DNA of 64,000 nucleotides from Paramecium sonneborni (taxonomy: Eukaryota; Ciliophora; Oligohymenophorea; Peniculida; Parameciidae), in NCBI GenBank assembly GCA_905182985.1, contig CAJJDN010000035.1, positions 89,797 through 153,796 on the forward strand, written 5' to 3'. The notes under the pieces were generated by a model. That model had not been told where the DNA came from, ran no database searches, and worked only from the letters and a program-made list of their open reading frames with translations. The translations under genes were made by a program, and so were the position numbers. Positions 24,743 through 37,189 of this stretch are shown here, piece by piece; within the stretch, counting starts at the first letter, position 1, and every line of letters begins with the position of its first letter.

Positions 24743-26540
24743 TCATGCAACTACTATAATTTATTATTTTTCAATTTAATTATTAATTTTGTACACTGCA
24801 AATAAGGCTAGAAAACCAAAAATTTAAAGTAAAATTAAAGATAAAAAAGTGTTATCTACAAAATTACAAGAGATAAAAATTAAAGCTAAAACTGCAAATG
24901 AAAATGAGTATATAAAATACATCAAATCTACTAAATAAATATACTTAAGATAAAAATGAAGATAATACTTTAGGAAATCTCAAAGTTAAAACTGAAATTA
25001 CTGTCGATGTCATAGATGAATCACAAAATCCAGTAGTAATAGAGAATATTAATATGAAAATTTCAAGTTTGAAAAAGTAGGTACCCCATCCTATAAAGCA
25101 CCCAAATTAAAATATATAAAGAATATAAATGAGTGCACTATATTAATTTGAATAATTACTAAATTTTGTCTTTAGATTCTCCAAACATTCCTATTCCAAA
25201 TGAACCAAATAATTCACCAACACCAACATATAAATATCCTCTTAATACAAATTCAGCTTAAAGAAATAATTTCTTAAGTTCTGGTTGAAAAAAAAAAGGA
25301 ATAAAATAAATATATAAAAATGATTAAATACTGGCAATAAATAGTAATAAAAATAAAACCCAGGAAAAGCCATCTTTATAGAGATAATTCCATGTGATTT
25401 AGAGTTTTTAAAAGTAGGATCTATTTTGATATTCATCAATAGATATAAAATTTGTACAATTTGAATTGCTTTAAGAGGATTCCAATAGTTCAATTAATCC
25501 TTTTTCTTCAATTGAAAAACACTATAAAGTTAAAATAGACTTAGTTTTTGAATTTTATAAGACTTATGGCTTAAATAAATGTAAATCTATTTACTATTTT
25601 TCTTACTATCTTGTAACTTAATCATTATTTTTAAATATATTATTTTCATCATTATCTGAATTATCAGAATTTGTTGATTTTAGTAATAATTCTCTGATGT
25701 CTTATTGATTAGTATCATTTCTTGATGGTTTTGAGGATTTCTGATTATAAAATTAAATTAGAGTTTTCTAAAAATTCTTATATCTTCCATTAGATTTTTC
25801 TGGTATAGTGAGATATATTAAACTTATAAAGAACTGAAAAATAATCAGCAATTCAAAAAATTAAGAAATTGGTAATTTTGAGTTTTTTTTATCATATATA
25901 ATAAAACTGTCACCTAATATACTTCCAAGTAACCATTAAAGAGAATGTCTAATTAGATAAAAGCATCGATTACATAAAAAAAAATGAACAATAAAATATC
26001 ACTTTTTCTCTACTTTATGCTATATTAGCAAGGTAAAATAACATAACAAATAAAAGTACAGATTACATTAATCCAGCTAATATTGAAACAACAAATGCAC
26101 AAAAATATATGAGTAATATATTGCAACCTTATTTTTCTGAACCTTTGCAATCACTTGCATATATAGCTGGGGTTAAAAATAGAATAGGTCCAAGTGACGC
26201 AATTAGGAAAATAAACTTGAATTTCATTCTGCCAATTATCTCTGGTAATAAAGGAAGACTTAATGGACTAACTATTTCAGAAAGAAACCATCTAATTTAT
26301 ATTTGAAAAAATCAATTACTGAAAATTAGCCAAATTTAAGGAACGATAATTTATTTCTTAGATGTTATCTGAAAATGAGTAAATGTAAGTGCCTGTAAGA
26401 AAAAATTTACCACAAATATTAAAGGATCCAAAAAGCAAATAAATTACGCAAACATAAATGACTAACCAAAGAGTTTTTGATGATGACTCTTCCCTAATCT
26501 TCAAATTTTTCTTATATTTTAAAAATTCTGATTTATTCAT
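24743..26540 (-). CDS. Multi-pass membrane transporter, MFS type (UNC-93-like?)
   Basis: The 565-residue model has four introns: 26292-26319 (28 nt), 25949-25973 (25), 25138-25159 (22) and 24944-24968 (25). Removing them gives an exact multiple of three, and each splice restores a membrane segment. About 11-12 hydrophobic helices are visible. The first is LWLVIYVCVIYLLFGSFNIC. Six lie before and five or six after a long hydrophilic loop of about 130 residues rich in Ser, Asn and Gln, which is the MFS 6+6 layout. The motif TGFCDSSMTSTVIS near the tenth helix recalls the conserved GxxD region of UNC-93-type proteins. The substrate is unknown, and other MFS families are possible. The opposite strand looks coding here by chance. 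Confidence 0.65.
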
Positions 26541-26939
26541 AATTTAATTAAAAATATATAAAATGTTATTAACTATAATTTTTAATTCTTTTAAGCTTTT
26601 CTATCATTATCAAATCTTGTTTTATATATAAATTTTGGAGAATTTTGTTAATTTCAGAAATATTAGAAATATTGAGTAGTTTTCAAGAAGATTTATTTTG
26701 AATGAAAATCATAATGGTTCTGAATGAATTAGCTGATTTTTATATATTTAATCTTTTTTACAATTTTTCAAACTTTAAAATGTTCAATTAATTCATTTCT
26801 CTGATTTTTAATAATCTTTATAATAATAAATTAATTTTTTCAAGATATAACTTTAAAATAGAATAAAATATTAAAAGATAATAATAAAAATTAAAAATCA
26901 AGACTTATTAAAAGTATAGATTAAATTTCAACGATACAA
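26541..26939. other. Intergenic, AT-rich
   Basis: About 400 bp lie between the start of the transporter gene and the end of the kinase gene, both on the minus strand. I see no gene or RNA. Confidence 0.5.
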
Positions 26940-28560
26940 TCACTTTTACTTTTATATCTAATAAATATCTGATTCAATTATCTCATCTTTAATTATTGCA
27001 TTTCTCATAGATATTTAATAAGTAAAGCTATCAAAAATGTCTTAACTTAAACCAATGCTAAAAGAAGGATAATAAGATCTTTGCATAGAAGTGATAAGTT
27101 TATTATCATCATTTTAATGATAACTATTTTCTAATTCTAATTTAAAAATTTTAACTTAAAATGGATACGGTTAATTAGCATGATCAATAGTTTATTCTAC
27201 TTCAAATTCATCTGCCTCATTTTAATGACTTTTTGTGGTGGCAAAAGATCCTACCATATCTTTTAAAATTGATTATTAAGAAAGTATTTCAATAGCTTCA
27301 TATGATGATAATCGTTTATTTGGATTAACTTCTAAGAGTCCAAATAAAATTTGATTAAGTGCATTAGTATAATAATTATGATATTTTTTGATAAATTAAC
27401 ACTTTTTATTTAATTGTAATAAATCTTTGGTTTTGTCAGATTCAAACAAAGGTTATCTATTCATTCTAAAAAGATTATATTAATATTACAATCTATAAAG
27501 TATAACACCAATTCCAAACATATCAACTTTGAATGTGAATTTAAATTTCTAACTTTGTTTATTTTCATCATGTTACAATATCTCTGGAGCTATATAGCCA
27601 GGTGTACCACAAACAGCAAAAGAAACAGGTTAAATACTTGAAATTGCTAATCCAAAATCAATTAGTTTTAGGGAACTGATAACATTAGACTAAGATAGAA
27701 CAATATTTTCTAATTTAATGTCTCTATGGATATAATTTTCAGAATGAAATGAATTAATGCCATGTAATAGTTACTAGTAGTTTAATATTCAAACTTACCA
27801 ACAATATTATTCTTATTGAATTATCTGGAATGAGATCAGTTTATAATTTTAAATATTTGTGCAAAGTTTCACCTTCTAAATATTCAAAAATAAGATAATA
27901 TGTTTATTCACCTTCAAAAATATCAATTAATTTAACAATATTTTTATGATTCTGAATCTATCTCAATATATTTATTTCATTAAACAACCTATTTAATCTG
28001 TCAGGTGTTTTTTTTTTTGTTATATAATCCTTGCTTATACATTTAGCTGCATATTTTTTTTTGGTTTAAATATCTGTTATCAATAGAACTTTACATGAAG
28101 CTCCTGAACCTATTTATTCATTTGATAAATAAAAGTTAGAAATGCTATGAAAAAATATTCGATTATTTAGAATGGTTTTTATTTGTAACAAATCACCATG
28201 TTAACCATAAAACCATTTGCATTAATTTTAATATTTAATACCAAATGCTTGTAATATTCCATGGTCATTGACTTTCCAACTTATTTTATTTTGTAAATTT
28301 ATATCCAGCTCATATTTTGCTGGCCGATCCTATTAAGAATTTAGAATTAAAATTGTACTTCTAAACCAATAAATATTTTCTCTTCCTAGATCTACAACTT
28401 ATATGTCTAATTCAACAGAAAGTGTTTACGAATGACTTAGCAGCTGTAAATCATCTTAAATTAATTAAAGTATAAAAGAAACTATAAAATAATTATCATG
28501 TATAATAAAAAACACTATTATAAAATATGTGGAATTATTTTAAACATATATTATTAACAT
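26940..28560 (-). CDS. Protein kinase with N-terminal PH-like region (CAMK-like)
   Basis: The 523-residue model has introns at 27774-27798 (25 nt) and 27466-27489 (24 nt, a multiple of three without a stop). The first about 140 residues contain aromatic and basic beta-like segments as in the PH-like domain common before Paramecium CAMK-type kinases. The kinase domain starts near residue 147 with IGSGASCKV, then the ATP lysine in YAAKCI, the catalytic loop HRDIKLEN at about 268, DFG in LIDFGLA, and GTPGYIAPE. The tail of about 110 residues is Ser/Asn/Gln-rich with no EF-hand. The start is uncertain: the frame is open to ATG 28560, but the first 25 residues are unusually hydrophobic, and a spliced or later start is possible. 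Confidence 0.75.
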
Positions 28561-28947
28561 CTTAAATTTTCTAAATATCATCTATTACATTTAAGGATTG
28601 AAAGTTTTAAATTATTAAATTATTCTAATAAATGTCTAATTTAAATATTTCTATAATAACTTAATGATGCATTCTTCCTTAAGATCTTAAGATCTAAGAT
28701 ATAAAAGCAAAAATATCTAGATTTGTTAAGCAAAGTAAAAAATATTAAGATTTGTAAATAAGATTAAAAAAATATTAAAATTCTATGAATTAAAATGATG
28801 AAGAATTAAAAGTAAATTAAATCTATGGTAAGGTTTGATTTTAAGAATATTTTGAATAGTGAATTTAAAAGAGTTATGATTATAATGAGATTGTAAATAT
28901 AATTAGTATTAAAAAATAATTGATAATAAATTTAGCAAAAGAGAATA
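28561..28947. other. Divergent intergenic region
   Basis: About 390 bp separate the kinase gene (minus) and the oxysterol-binding gene (plus) and probably hold both promoters. Only very short open frames are seen. Confidence 0.5.
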
Positions 28948-30844
28948 ATGGAAGGTTACTTATTGAAATGGGTGAATCCATTTTAAAGATGGTAGAAAAG
29001 GTATTTTATACTTAATGATCATATCTTAACATATTGTGATTAACCAGGAGGAAGATCAAAAGGTCAGATCCATCTAAAAGTAGCAGGTATCGCTGAAAGT
29101 AAAGACGATACATTAAGAATTATAATAAATACAGGAACAGGTTAGATTTTATTGAAGGCAGCTAATTTTGATGAAAAAAATAAATGGTTGATCGCATTAA
29201 AGAAAAATTAAGAATTTTGTTAAAGACATTAAGTGTTTAATTATGGTTAAAGAATTTAAGAACTTTTAACAGATATTTGGAGTAATTTTGCATTATTTGA
29301 TGAATAATTAACATATCTTTAAGAAAAGGCTAGTTTAAGTATGTATAAGGAAATAAGTGACATTATTAATCTAGGACAATACTTAAAAAATGGAATTACT
29401 TTATGTTGTACATTAATAGAAGAAGAGAAAATAAAATTATATGGAGAATCAGATACAATATATGAAAGTTTTGATTTTGAGAATGAAATTCCATTAAATA
29501 CTTAAGCTTCTAATTATTCAATGAGATAGGAAGAATAGAAATAAAATTATTTAGAAAATTTCAACTTTTAATAATTTTTAGAAACTATCAAATTATCAAA
29601 TCCTATTAAATATAACAATATAAAATATAATAGAGTTTATTCTAGATTAAACATAACAAATGATACAACAAGAAAATGTTTGGCATATAAATAAGATCCA
29701 GAAGAGAAGTTTGCATTTTGGCCATTTTTAAAAGAATGTATAGGAAAAGATTTAACAAGGATACCAATGCCATGTATATTTTATAAAAGCTTAATTTAGT
29801 ATTATTTCATCAACCTCTCTCTGCTTTATAATTTTTTGCCACTTCTTTTGAATATTATGAAACCTTAAAATAGGCAGCAAAGGCAGAAGATCCTTATAAA
29901 AGAATGTCATATTTAATGGCTTTTTCATTAGTGAGATGCATTCTAGGAATAGATTGTTAAAAGAAGTTTTTTAATCCTGTATTAGGAGAAACTTATGAAT
30001 TTTTTACTTCTGAATATAAAGTGATTAGTGAATAAGTATCTCATCATCCTCCAATTACAGCGGTACATTGTGAAAGTGATGATTTTGTATTATCAATAAC
30101 TATGGAAGCTACTGTAGGTTTCTCAGGAACTAGCATTATGGCTAAATTACCTGGTTTAGTACATTTTAAAAATAAAAAAACTAATGAACATATGACTTAT
30201 TCATTTCCAAATATTGTTGTTAAAAATTTATTATTTGGCAAAATGTATTTTGAATAAGTAGGTGAAACTATTTATTCTAATCACACTACAGGAGATATTG
30301 GAATTCTAACATTAAAAGAAAGAAATAATGAAAAGGTTTAATATTTATTTATTCTTAGGATGCTTATTAAGTTAAGGCTGTTATCAAAGATAAAAATGGT
30401 AATGTTAGATGTTAACTAAATGGATTTTTTAATAAAGAAATTTATGCTAATAATGAATTGATTTGGAAAAGAAATCCTCTTAATCCTGAAAGTAAATGGT
30501 ACTACTTTTATTCTCATCATATTTTATAATTAAATCATTTAAACGAAGATATTTTAAGAGTATTAATATTTTATTATTATATTAAGAGTATACCCTAAAC
30601 TGATAGTAGAATGAGATCAGATATGAGAGCATTAGAATGTGGATTTAAAGATCTTGGACAAGAAGAAAAAGTCAGAATCGAAGAAAAATAAAGAGAAAGA
30701 AGAAAAATCATGGAAGAAAAAAAAGAATAACATAAACCAAGATTTTTTAAGGAAGAATTTGATCCCTTTTCCAAAAGAAACTATTGGGTCTATTTATACA
30801 ATTATGAAAAGGAAAAACATTTAATTGATTTGGATTTATTTTGA
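28948..30844 (+). CDS. Oxysterol-binding protein-related lipid-transfer protein (PH + ORD)
   Basis: The 606-residue model has three introns: 29774-29799 (26 nt), 30336-30358 (23 nt) and 30560-30586 (27 nt, a stopless multiple of three). It starts directly in a PH domain (MEGYLLKWVNPFQRWQKRYF, about residues 1-95). The C-terminal oxysterol-binding domain carries the family fingerprint EQVSHHPP at about residue 353, with NPVLGETYEF before it. Near the end, PQTDSRMRSDMRALECG matches the usual close of the family. These proteins move sterols or phosphoinositides between the ER and other membranes. No FFAT motif was sought systematically. A VAP-like protein, the usual ER partner, lies 1.6 kb downstream. 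Confidence 0.9.
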
Positions 30845-31069
30845 TTTGATTAATATTCTTAATATTATTCGTTTTATATCAATAATTTTTCTTATTGGTT
30901 ATAATTTCTTTTTCCAAAATAATTTATATTATTAATAAACGATAATATATCTTTTAATAGTAAATTTATATTGAATCCCAATTCGAAATTATTGATTTTT
31001 ATATCTTTATATCAGCATCAGAAGTAAATTGTGTATAAACTTCCTAATTACAGTATAATATTTTTCCTA

Positions 31070-32335
31070 GGTACAGTATTTCAAACATCCCAATATTTCA
31101 TCTATGAAACTAATTTTTATTCTCTTCACCACAATTTCTTATTATTATTATTACTATTGTTATTGTTATAATTCATTTTTTTTTACTTGTAAATATTCTC
31201 CCTATTTATTCTAATGTTATTATTATTATTATCATCTATCTTTAGTTTTCTATGATTTTTCTTCCAATCTTCTTATTTATTTTCTCATTTTATCCCTTAA
31301 AATTTCTTCAGCTTCATTAAAATTATCATTAACATTCTATTACATTATTTATTCTATTTAAATCTGAAATTGAAATCTATTATTAATATCTATAAATTTT
31401 ATTAGACCTATTCCATTAGATTTAAAAAAAAAATGTTTTTTGAATGTTGTGATTAAAATTATAATTTGATTATTATTATTAATTCTATTATTCATTTACT
31501 TTTTATTTTTTTATATTTTATTTTTAACTAAATTTTTGCAAAAAAAGATTTATTCTTAGACTTCTTCTTCTTCTAGATCAAAATATTCTTCATAATTTAT
31601 TCAAAAAATTTTATTATTGATTGAATATCATTAAGGAACTGACAATTATGATATAACTTTAACTCTAATTTATTTCCTATTGTTATACCATTCTTTTATA
31701 TTCAGATAATTAATGCATAGAATTTTCATCGTCGAAAGGATTATTTAAAAAATTTCTTCAAATTATTCATTTGAAATATCTATAAATTACTTATCAACCT
31801 TTATACTAGAAAAACTTTAATTTTCTTGATTTTTGTTTATTTTTTCTACTTACTTATATTTATCGATATTAATTTTGTTATTGTCATTATTAGTATTTTT
31901 TAATTTTTTATAAGCTGAATAATTATCATGAAAACTTTAACTTTTGCCAAAAATTCTAATTTCGAATATTGGTCAGTATTTTCTTTCTTATTAAAGATGT
32001 TTATAATCTTTTTTAAATTTTATTTTATTTTTTCTATTATCTTACCCCTCTTTATGTGAAAAGTATTCATATTCGTAAATATCTAATGATCTTGTAGTAA
32101 TTTATTCAGGATAATTTTACAAGGATTAATATTCAGTAATTTTATTGATTTTTGCATATTTTTGTTTATTTTATAGAAATTTATGTGTATATTTTAAATT
32201 TTAAGTATTAAATTCTGACTTTATACTTTATCTTGTATCACTTGATAATTCATTTGATTTTCTTATTCCTTTATTCTTTTGATTTTAATTAATTAAATTG
32301 TCTTTGATTGATATAGAAAATATATAAATGTATTA
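31070..32335 (-). pseudogene. Decayed low-complexity gene or badly sequenced gene
   Basis: Read on the minus strand, coding-like pieces follow one another in different frames. One at about 32300-31990 contains SSDTRQSIKSEF and TTRSLDIYEYEYFSHKEG. Another at about 31930-31740 contains FHDNYSAYKKLKN. A third contains NNPFDDENSMHQLSEYKRM. Between the second and third pieces there is no GT..AG intron; a single extra T in a run of six at about 31750 would join them. No start codon was found. Either it is a pseudogene or the contig has homopolymer errors. The product would be Asn/Lys/Gln-rich and unknown. Confidence 0.45.
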
Positions 32336-32410
32336 TGATTAAAAAATTATTATAATCAAATTGTCTACATAGTATTTATTATCAAATTACTAAACAAATA
32401 TAATTAATTA

Positions 32411-33645
32411 ATGCTATTTAAAATTGATTGCTCAAATATTGAATAGAGTAAAAGGATTGTGATTACAAACATTGCTCAATTTCCAATTTTGGTAAGAATA
32501 TTAGACCATAATGTGTATAACTTTCTTCCAACATTCTCATTACTTAAAAGAGATGAATGTAAATAATTCCAGATACTGCATAAATAAAATCTTAAGGATT
32601 ATCGAGAAGTTAAAATAGAAGCAATAGAGTTTGATGAAAACAAACTTGAATCTTTCGTAATTTGATTATAGTCTTATTGTAAGTCTGTTCCACCGTTTTG
32701 GAACGAAAAAGTAGAAGGTTCCCTGTTGACATAAATTCTATCAATACCTGCTACATCTAATATTAATAGAAATAATTCTTTCAGTTCATATGATAGATTG
32801 CCATCAATTAATTAGACTTTTCAAGAATAGAAAATAACATAAATTAATAATGATAATTCAATTAAAATTGACACTCAAACTTTTAAATAGACAGCTATTA
32901 ATAATGAAAGTGATTAATAAATAAATAAATAAAAAATTAATACATCATAATCTTTATAAATTATCAATTCAATCAAAATGGGAGAAGAATAAAAAAATTA
33001 ATAAAATTCTCATCAATAAATTTTTAAAAATTCAACTAATAGTTTTGAATCATATTATTAAATTGAAACTAATTAAGTTTAATAAAAAATTATTACTATG
33101 CCTAATGATCTTAATTAGTTTTTAGATCAAATTGATTCATAAAATAGTCATTTTTAATAATTAATCCCATCTTAATAGTTATCTTAAACTCATTCTTAAA
33201 AATTTATTATCGATAATGCATAGTAAGATCTGAGTTTAAGCGATACTACATCAATTTAAAGACATGAATAAAGAAAATTATCATTCTTATAATAGAGTAA
33301 ATAATAATTTAATGAAAAACCTAAATTAAGAGTTTCATAAACTTTAATAACTCATCCTAAATCTATTATAGAAAGTCAAAGATATTTTGAAAAAAATAAA
33401 GAAATTGAATCCTAAATCTAAAAATAAATTGTAAATTATTCTTTCTAATAATATAGGCAGAATTGAAAATAAGCAAAGAAGCTCTTTCCACTGAATTAGA
33501 ATAATTAAAATTTAAATCAATGTTTCATTCCAAAAATAAATAATCCACCTATTCATATGATATTTACATCTGGCATATGCTCTTAACAAGTGTTATATTT
33601 CTAATTATAGGAAGCACTATAAAAAAAATTATTTCACTATTTTGA
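32411..33645 (+). CDS. VAP-like MSP-domain protein with C-terminal membrane anchor
   Basis: The 393-residue model has introns at 32657-32683 (27 nt, containing an in-frame TGA, so splicing is required) and 33431-33456 (26 nt). Residues about 1-100 resemble a divergent MSP (VAP) domain, with TNIAQFPILVRI and FLPTFSLLKRDE. A long Gln/Ser/Asn-rich linker follows, then a coiled-coil stretch (IAELKISKEALSTELEQLK) and a single C-terminal hydrophobic helix, LLTSVIFLIIGSTI. MSP, coiled coil and tail anchor in that order is the plan of ER VAP proteins, which recruit lipid-transfer proteins. The MSP match is by eye and weak at the FFAT-binding face. The linker is much longer than in animal VAPs. Confidence 0.5.
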
Positions 33646-34259
33646 ATTTATAAATATCAAAAAAACAAGAAATTATTACAATCATAATCTGTCATTATTT
33701 CTCTCGAAATATCAGATATAAATATTTTTTTGTATTGTAATTAAAAATTATCTATTATTTTAATAATAGATAATTTTTTGTATTTTAAATCTAATTTTAG
33801 GTACTGCTTTATTATTTTGGACTTAATTTAAGTTCTCAAATTAAAAAAACATATGATAACGAACTAAATATATTAGGTCAATAAATTAACTAAATATATC
33901 AATTTTATTTTTTTTATCTATTCCTATAAAGTGAGAGATATCATCAAATATAAAAATTTCATATTATTTATAATCCAAATGAAAAGAAACTATTACAGCT
34001 AAAATATTCTGAATAGCTTTTAATTAATTTAATATTCATATGTTACAAAGTTTGTTAATAAACAGGTATCAATTTTAAAAATAATGATATATTAGCTAAG
34101 ATCTTTTCTTCAGAATAAATTGATTAATTATCCTTTATTTTATTTTATGTAAAGTATATTATTAGAGTGGTTTTTTAGTTCTTTAGTTTTCAATAAGGAA
34201 CAAATGAGTATTTTTATAACTTTTTTTATTATAAATTATTAATTAGAAAATTAACTTAA
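33646..34259. other. Convergent intergenic region
   Basis: About 610 bp of AT-rich DNA lie between two stop codons. A perfect hairpin-like repeat, AAAATTATCTATTATTTTAATAATAGATAATTTT, lies at about 33746-33780; it could form a stem in either 3' UTR but has no known role. No gene is seen. Confidence 0.45.
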
Positions 34260-36381
34260 TCATAAAATTAAATATTAATCAGCAAAATTTGTCAATTTTA
34301 ATATTTCTTTTAGAGTTTTCCCTTTATAATTTAGATGTCCTTCCACTTGTTAAGTGAAATTATGATTTTTCACATTTGGATGCATACTTTAAATTGGATT
34401 AATTCCTAAAATTACTTTATTTAATATATTTACCACAAGGTTGTATTTCTGTAGTCAATTTTGAAAGAACTTTTGTCAAAACAAAATCTTATCGACTATA
34501 AACATTATGAAAGGTTCCAGAGATACATCTATAATCTAATTTTGATAATAAGTTTTTATCTGCTACTCCTCCCAACATCAATACATTATGTATTATTAAA
34601 GGATCATCTGAATTTGATTCTTTTTGGAATTTAATTAATTGCTTTAAACAATAATATACAATAACAGTTCCAAGAGAAAATCCAATCAAATTTATGGTTT
34701 TAGTCCCTAAATAATTTTATTAAAGAAAATAAGCCAAATATTTACCTACCTTCTTAGCTTCAGCTAAACATTCTTTAAATAAACTTATTAATTTTACAAC
34801 TCCTGCAATAAATCCTAAACCAGCTGTTGCTAATAGGGAAGTACCAAAGAAACTGGCAATAATTGCAAATTTTGAAATATTAGTAACGGATGAAGCCTAC
34901 CATCCAAGAATTAATGTTTATAAATTTGAATCTTGATATAAAGGACAAAGATTCTAATCTTTTATATCCTTTTAAGTAAGAAAACCATTAGCAAAAATAG
35001 TTATTATATTTGATCTCACTTATAATTTACTTAGAGATTGCAAATAGAATATTTCTGGTTTTGCATATTTTTATAAATCTTTATGCTTTTATTTTATTAT
35101 CTCGTTAATAAATTTAGAAAAATAATCATTAGAAATTTTTTCACATTTTTCTGAAGTATCTGAAAATAAATTAGAGATACAAAAATTATACGTTGAATTT
35201 TATAGATTAAAATTTATTATAGTTTATTTATTGTTCATAAAAAGCTAAACCATTTGATTTTAATTGTTGATCTGTATAATTACTTAATTTTATTAGTTTT
35301 AATTTAATTGTTACATAATTTAAAAATAAATATCTCCCATAACTTAATTAGCCAGATTTAAAATTTAAGAGTTTGTAAATTCCCATTTTCCGTTATTGAT
35401 TTATTCACAATATTTCAATAAAAAAGCATGGCTTGAAGTTTAATATTTTTCAATCATTAAAAATTTATTCTTAAACTTAAAACCTGATAATATAATATAC
35501 ATTTCTACAATTAATTAAATAGTTTGTTCTAATGAAAAATTTTCAAAAAAGAAATTTTTGTTTTAATATTCTTTTGAATTGAAAACCTATAAAAGTTCCT
35601 TTTAGTCTTATTTGAATAAGTTAAGATCACATACCTCAAATAAAAATTTTTCAAATCCTAGTTACACATCTTAAAATATTTAATTATAGAGTTTATTTCC
35701 AAACTAAAGTAATTAAATAATATGATCTTGAGTTAATATTCGAAATTATTAAGTACTAAAATAATTATGAATGCATTTCATAATTAGAGATTTATATACA
35801 TTAATTTTGCTATTTTATTCTTAATTTTCTATTAGCGAATATGTCAATTAATTTTTAGCCTTCTATTCATACTTAATCAAAATCCAATCCATGGTTTAAG
35901 GTTAATTTTCAGACAACCTTTAGAGGAACTTCGAATAATGTTATTAATATTCTTCATATAATAAACGAATATTATTTTTTTTTACCAAAATAGGATTATT
36001 TAGTTTGCATTTAGATTTGATAGCTTCTACAACTTTATAATATGCTTATTTTTATTTATTTTTAGCTATTTTTCTAAATTTTTTGGCAATTAAAATTTAA
36101 ATGTATTATTTGAATCTCAAATATAGTTGGGGTGATTTCTTTTAGAATTTATCCTTTATTTCATCACAAACTTCTAAATAACGACTTCCATAGACAAAGA
36201 TAAAGGATTCAAGATTGTTTTAAAAATTGTCACATTGAATGTCAATTTTACCAATTTCCTTTATAATATTTTCGGCTAGGTGATTAATTTCGTCATCTTT
36301 TTAAGCAAAGGCTGATTCCTAATTTAATAAATATTTTGATACAATGTTCTTCCCAAAAAAAAACTCTAAAATTTAAAACAT
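34260..36381 (-). CDS. TMCO4/DUF726-type putative alpha/beta hydrolase
   Basis: The 697-residue model has one intron, 34406-34433 (28 nt), and an exact frame. The N-terminal 450 residues are helical and of unknown fold. A hydrophobic stretch (FAIIASFFGTSLLATAGLGFIAG) precedes the nucleophile-elbow motif INLIGFSLGT at about residue 566, followed by LMLGG. After the intron comes GINPI and VEGHLNY, the typical end of DUF726/TMCO4 proteins. GFSLG fits the GxSxG serine-hydrolase pattern; substrates of the family are poorly known. At about 35200-35340 another frame reads more like ordinary protein (LSNYTDQQLKSNGLAFYEQ) although the chosen frame stays open, so a local frame error or unseen splice is possible there. 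Confidence 0.75.
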
Positions 36382-36952
36382 TTTCTAATAGAATTAGATT
36401 TATGATAATTGTAATATTAAATCATTATTAGAATTAAAATTTCTTAACTAATACTCAATATTAATAAGAAAATTTGAAAGAATAAAACTAATTTATTTAT
36501 AAATTAATATTGTTATTTTCTAGATAAATATCAATATAAATTTCTTCTATTTTGAGCTAGATAAATTTACATATGATTATATTAATCACAAAAATTGATG
36601 ATTTGAGCTTAAAAAGATGGTTTCTTTTGATGCAAAAAGTAGTATATTAAAGTAATTAAAATAACCAAATTTTTTTTGATTTATTTTAAATTTTCAATGA
36701 GATAAAAAAGGTTGGTTTTATTGTTCCTCATCAGATTTCGCTATATATTCTGTAGTCTTTTGAGGTATCTTAGTTTATCAATTCAAATAGTATCTACATC
36801 ACTCTTTTCCAATTTCTTTAAATATGAGTAACAAAAATTTTTCTATCACACAAATAAATATCTTTTTATTGAATTTATTTTATATAATCATACAAACATA
36901 ATTTTTAAGATGTTTTTTAAGTATAAAAATAATGATAATACTGATTATTTTT
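36382..36952 (-). other. Spacer with possible 3' exons of the next gene
   Basis: The minus strand at about 36840-36695 reads YLKKLEKSD, then a well-formed 29-nt GT..AG interval containing a TGA, then IPQKTTEYIAKSDEEQ and TGA at 36697-36695. This looks like the end of a coding region. It may be the true C-terminus of the short gene at 36953-37189 if that gene has introns I could not place. The rest, 36382-36690, shows nothing. Confidence 0.35.
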
Positions 36953-37189
36953 TCAACTAATCAAACAGCATTTTTAATTTTGATTTTTATATTTATTGAA
37001 ATTATACTCCTTCCAACAATCTACTAATATTATTTCATGTAATTTATTTCCTTTAACAATTTAATCAATGAATGTAACTTAATGCATTTTATACCCTTTC
37101 AATATAGGATGACCCTTTTTATCGATTCTTATTCTTTCGCTAAGCTTCTTAGAACTAAATCTTGTTCTTGAAAGTTAAGGCACTTCCAT
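36953..37189 (-). CDS. Short basic protein, 78 residues, unknown
   Basis: This is an uninterrupted frame from ATG 37189 to TGA 36955-36953. It begins MEVPQLSRTRFSSKKL and contains IDKKGHPILKGYKMHQVTF and HEIILVDCWKEYN, a regular non-repetitive sequence unlike random AT-rich translation. No signal peptide or membrane segment is present. The end (KCCLIS) may be artificial, because coding-like sequence with an intron continues downstream to 36695. It is unrecognised, and probably a real small protein or the first exon of one. Confidence 0.55.

Noticed and set aside
24898..25288. Apparent plus-strand gene (VKTEITVDVIDESQNPVV ... PNIPIPNEPNNSPTPTY)
   Set aside because: It is antisense to the membrane transporter at 24743-26540. 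The minus strand gives one consistent model with four normal introns and membrane helices, while the plus strand needs several unexplained frame changes.
26109..26306. Plus-strand frame SNILQPYFSEPLQSLAYIAG
   Set aside because: It is antisense to the second and third hydrophobic segments of the transporter. It has no exons or partner reading.
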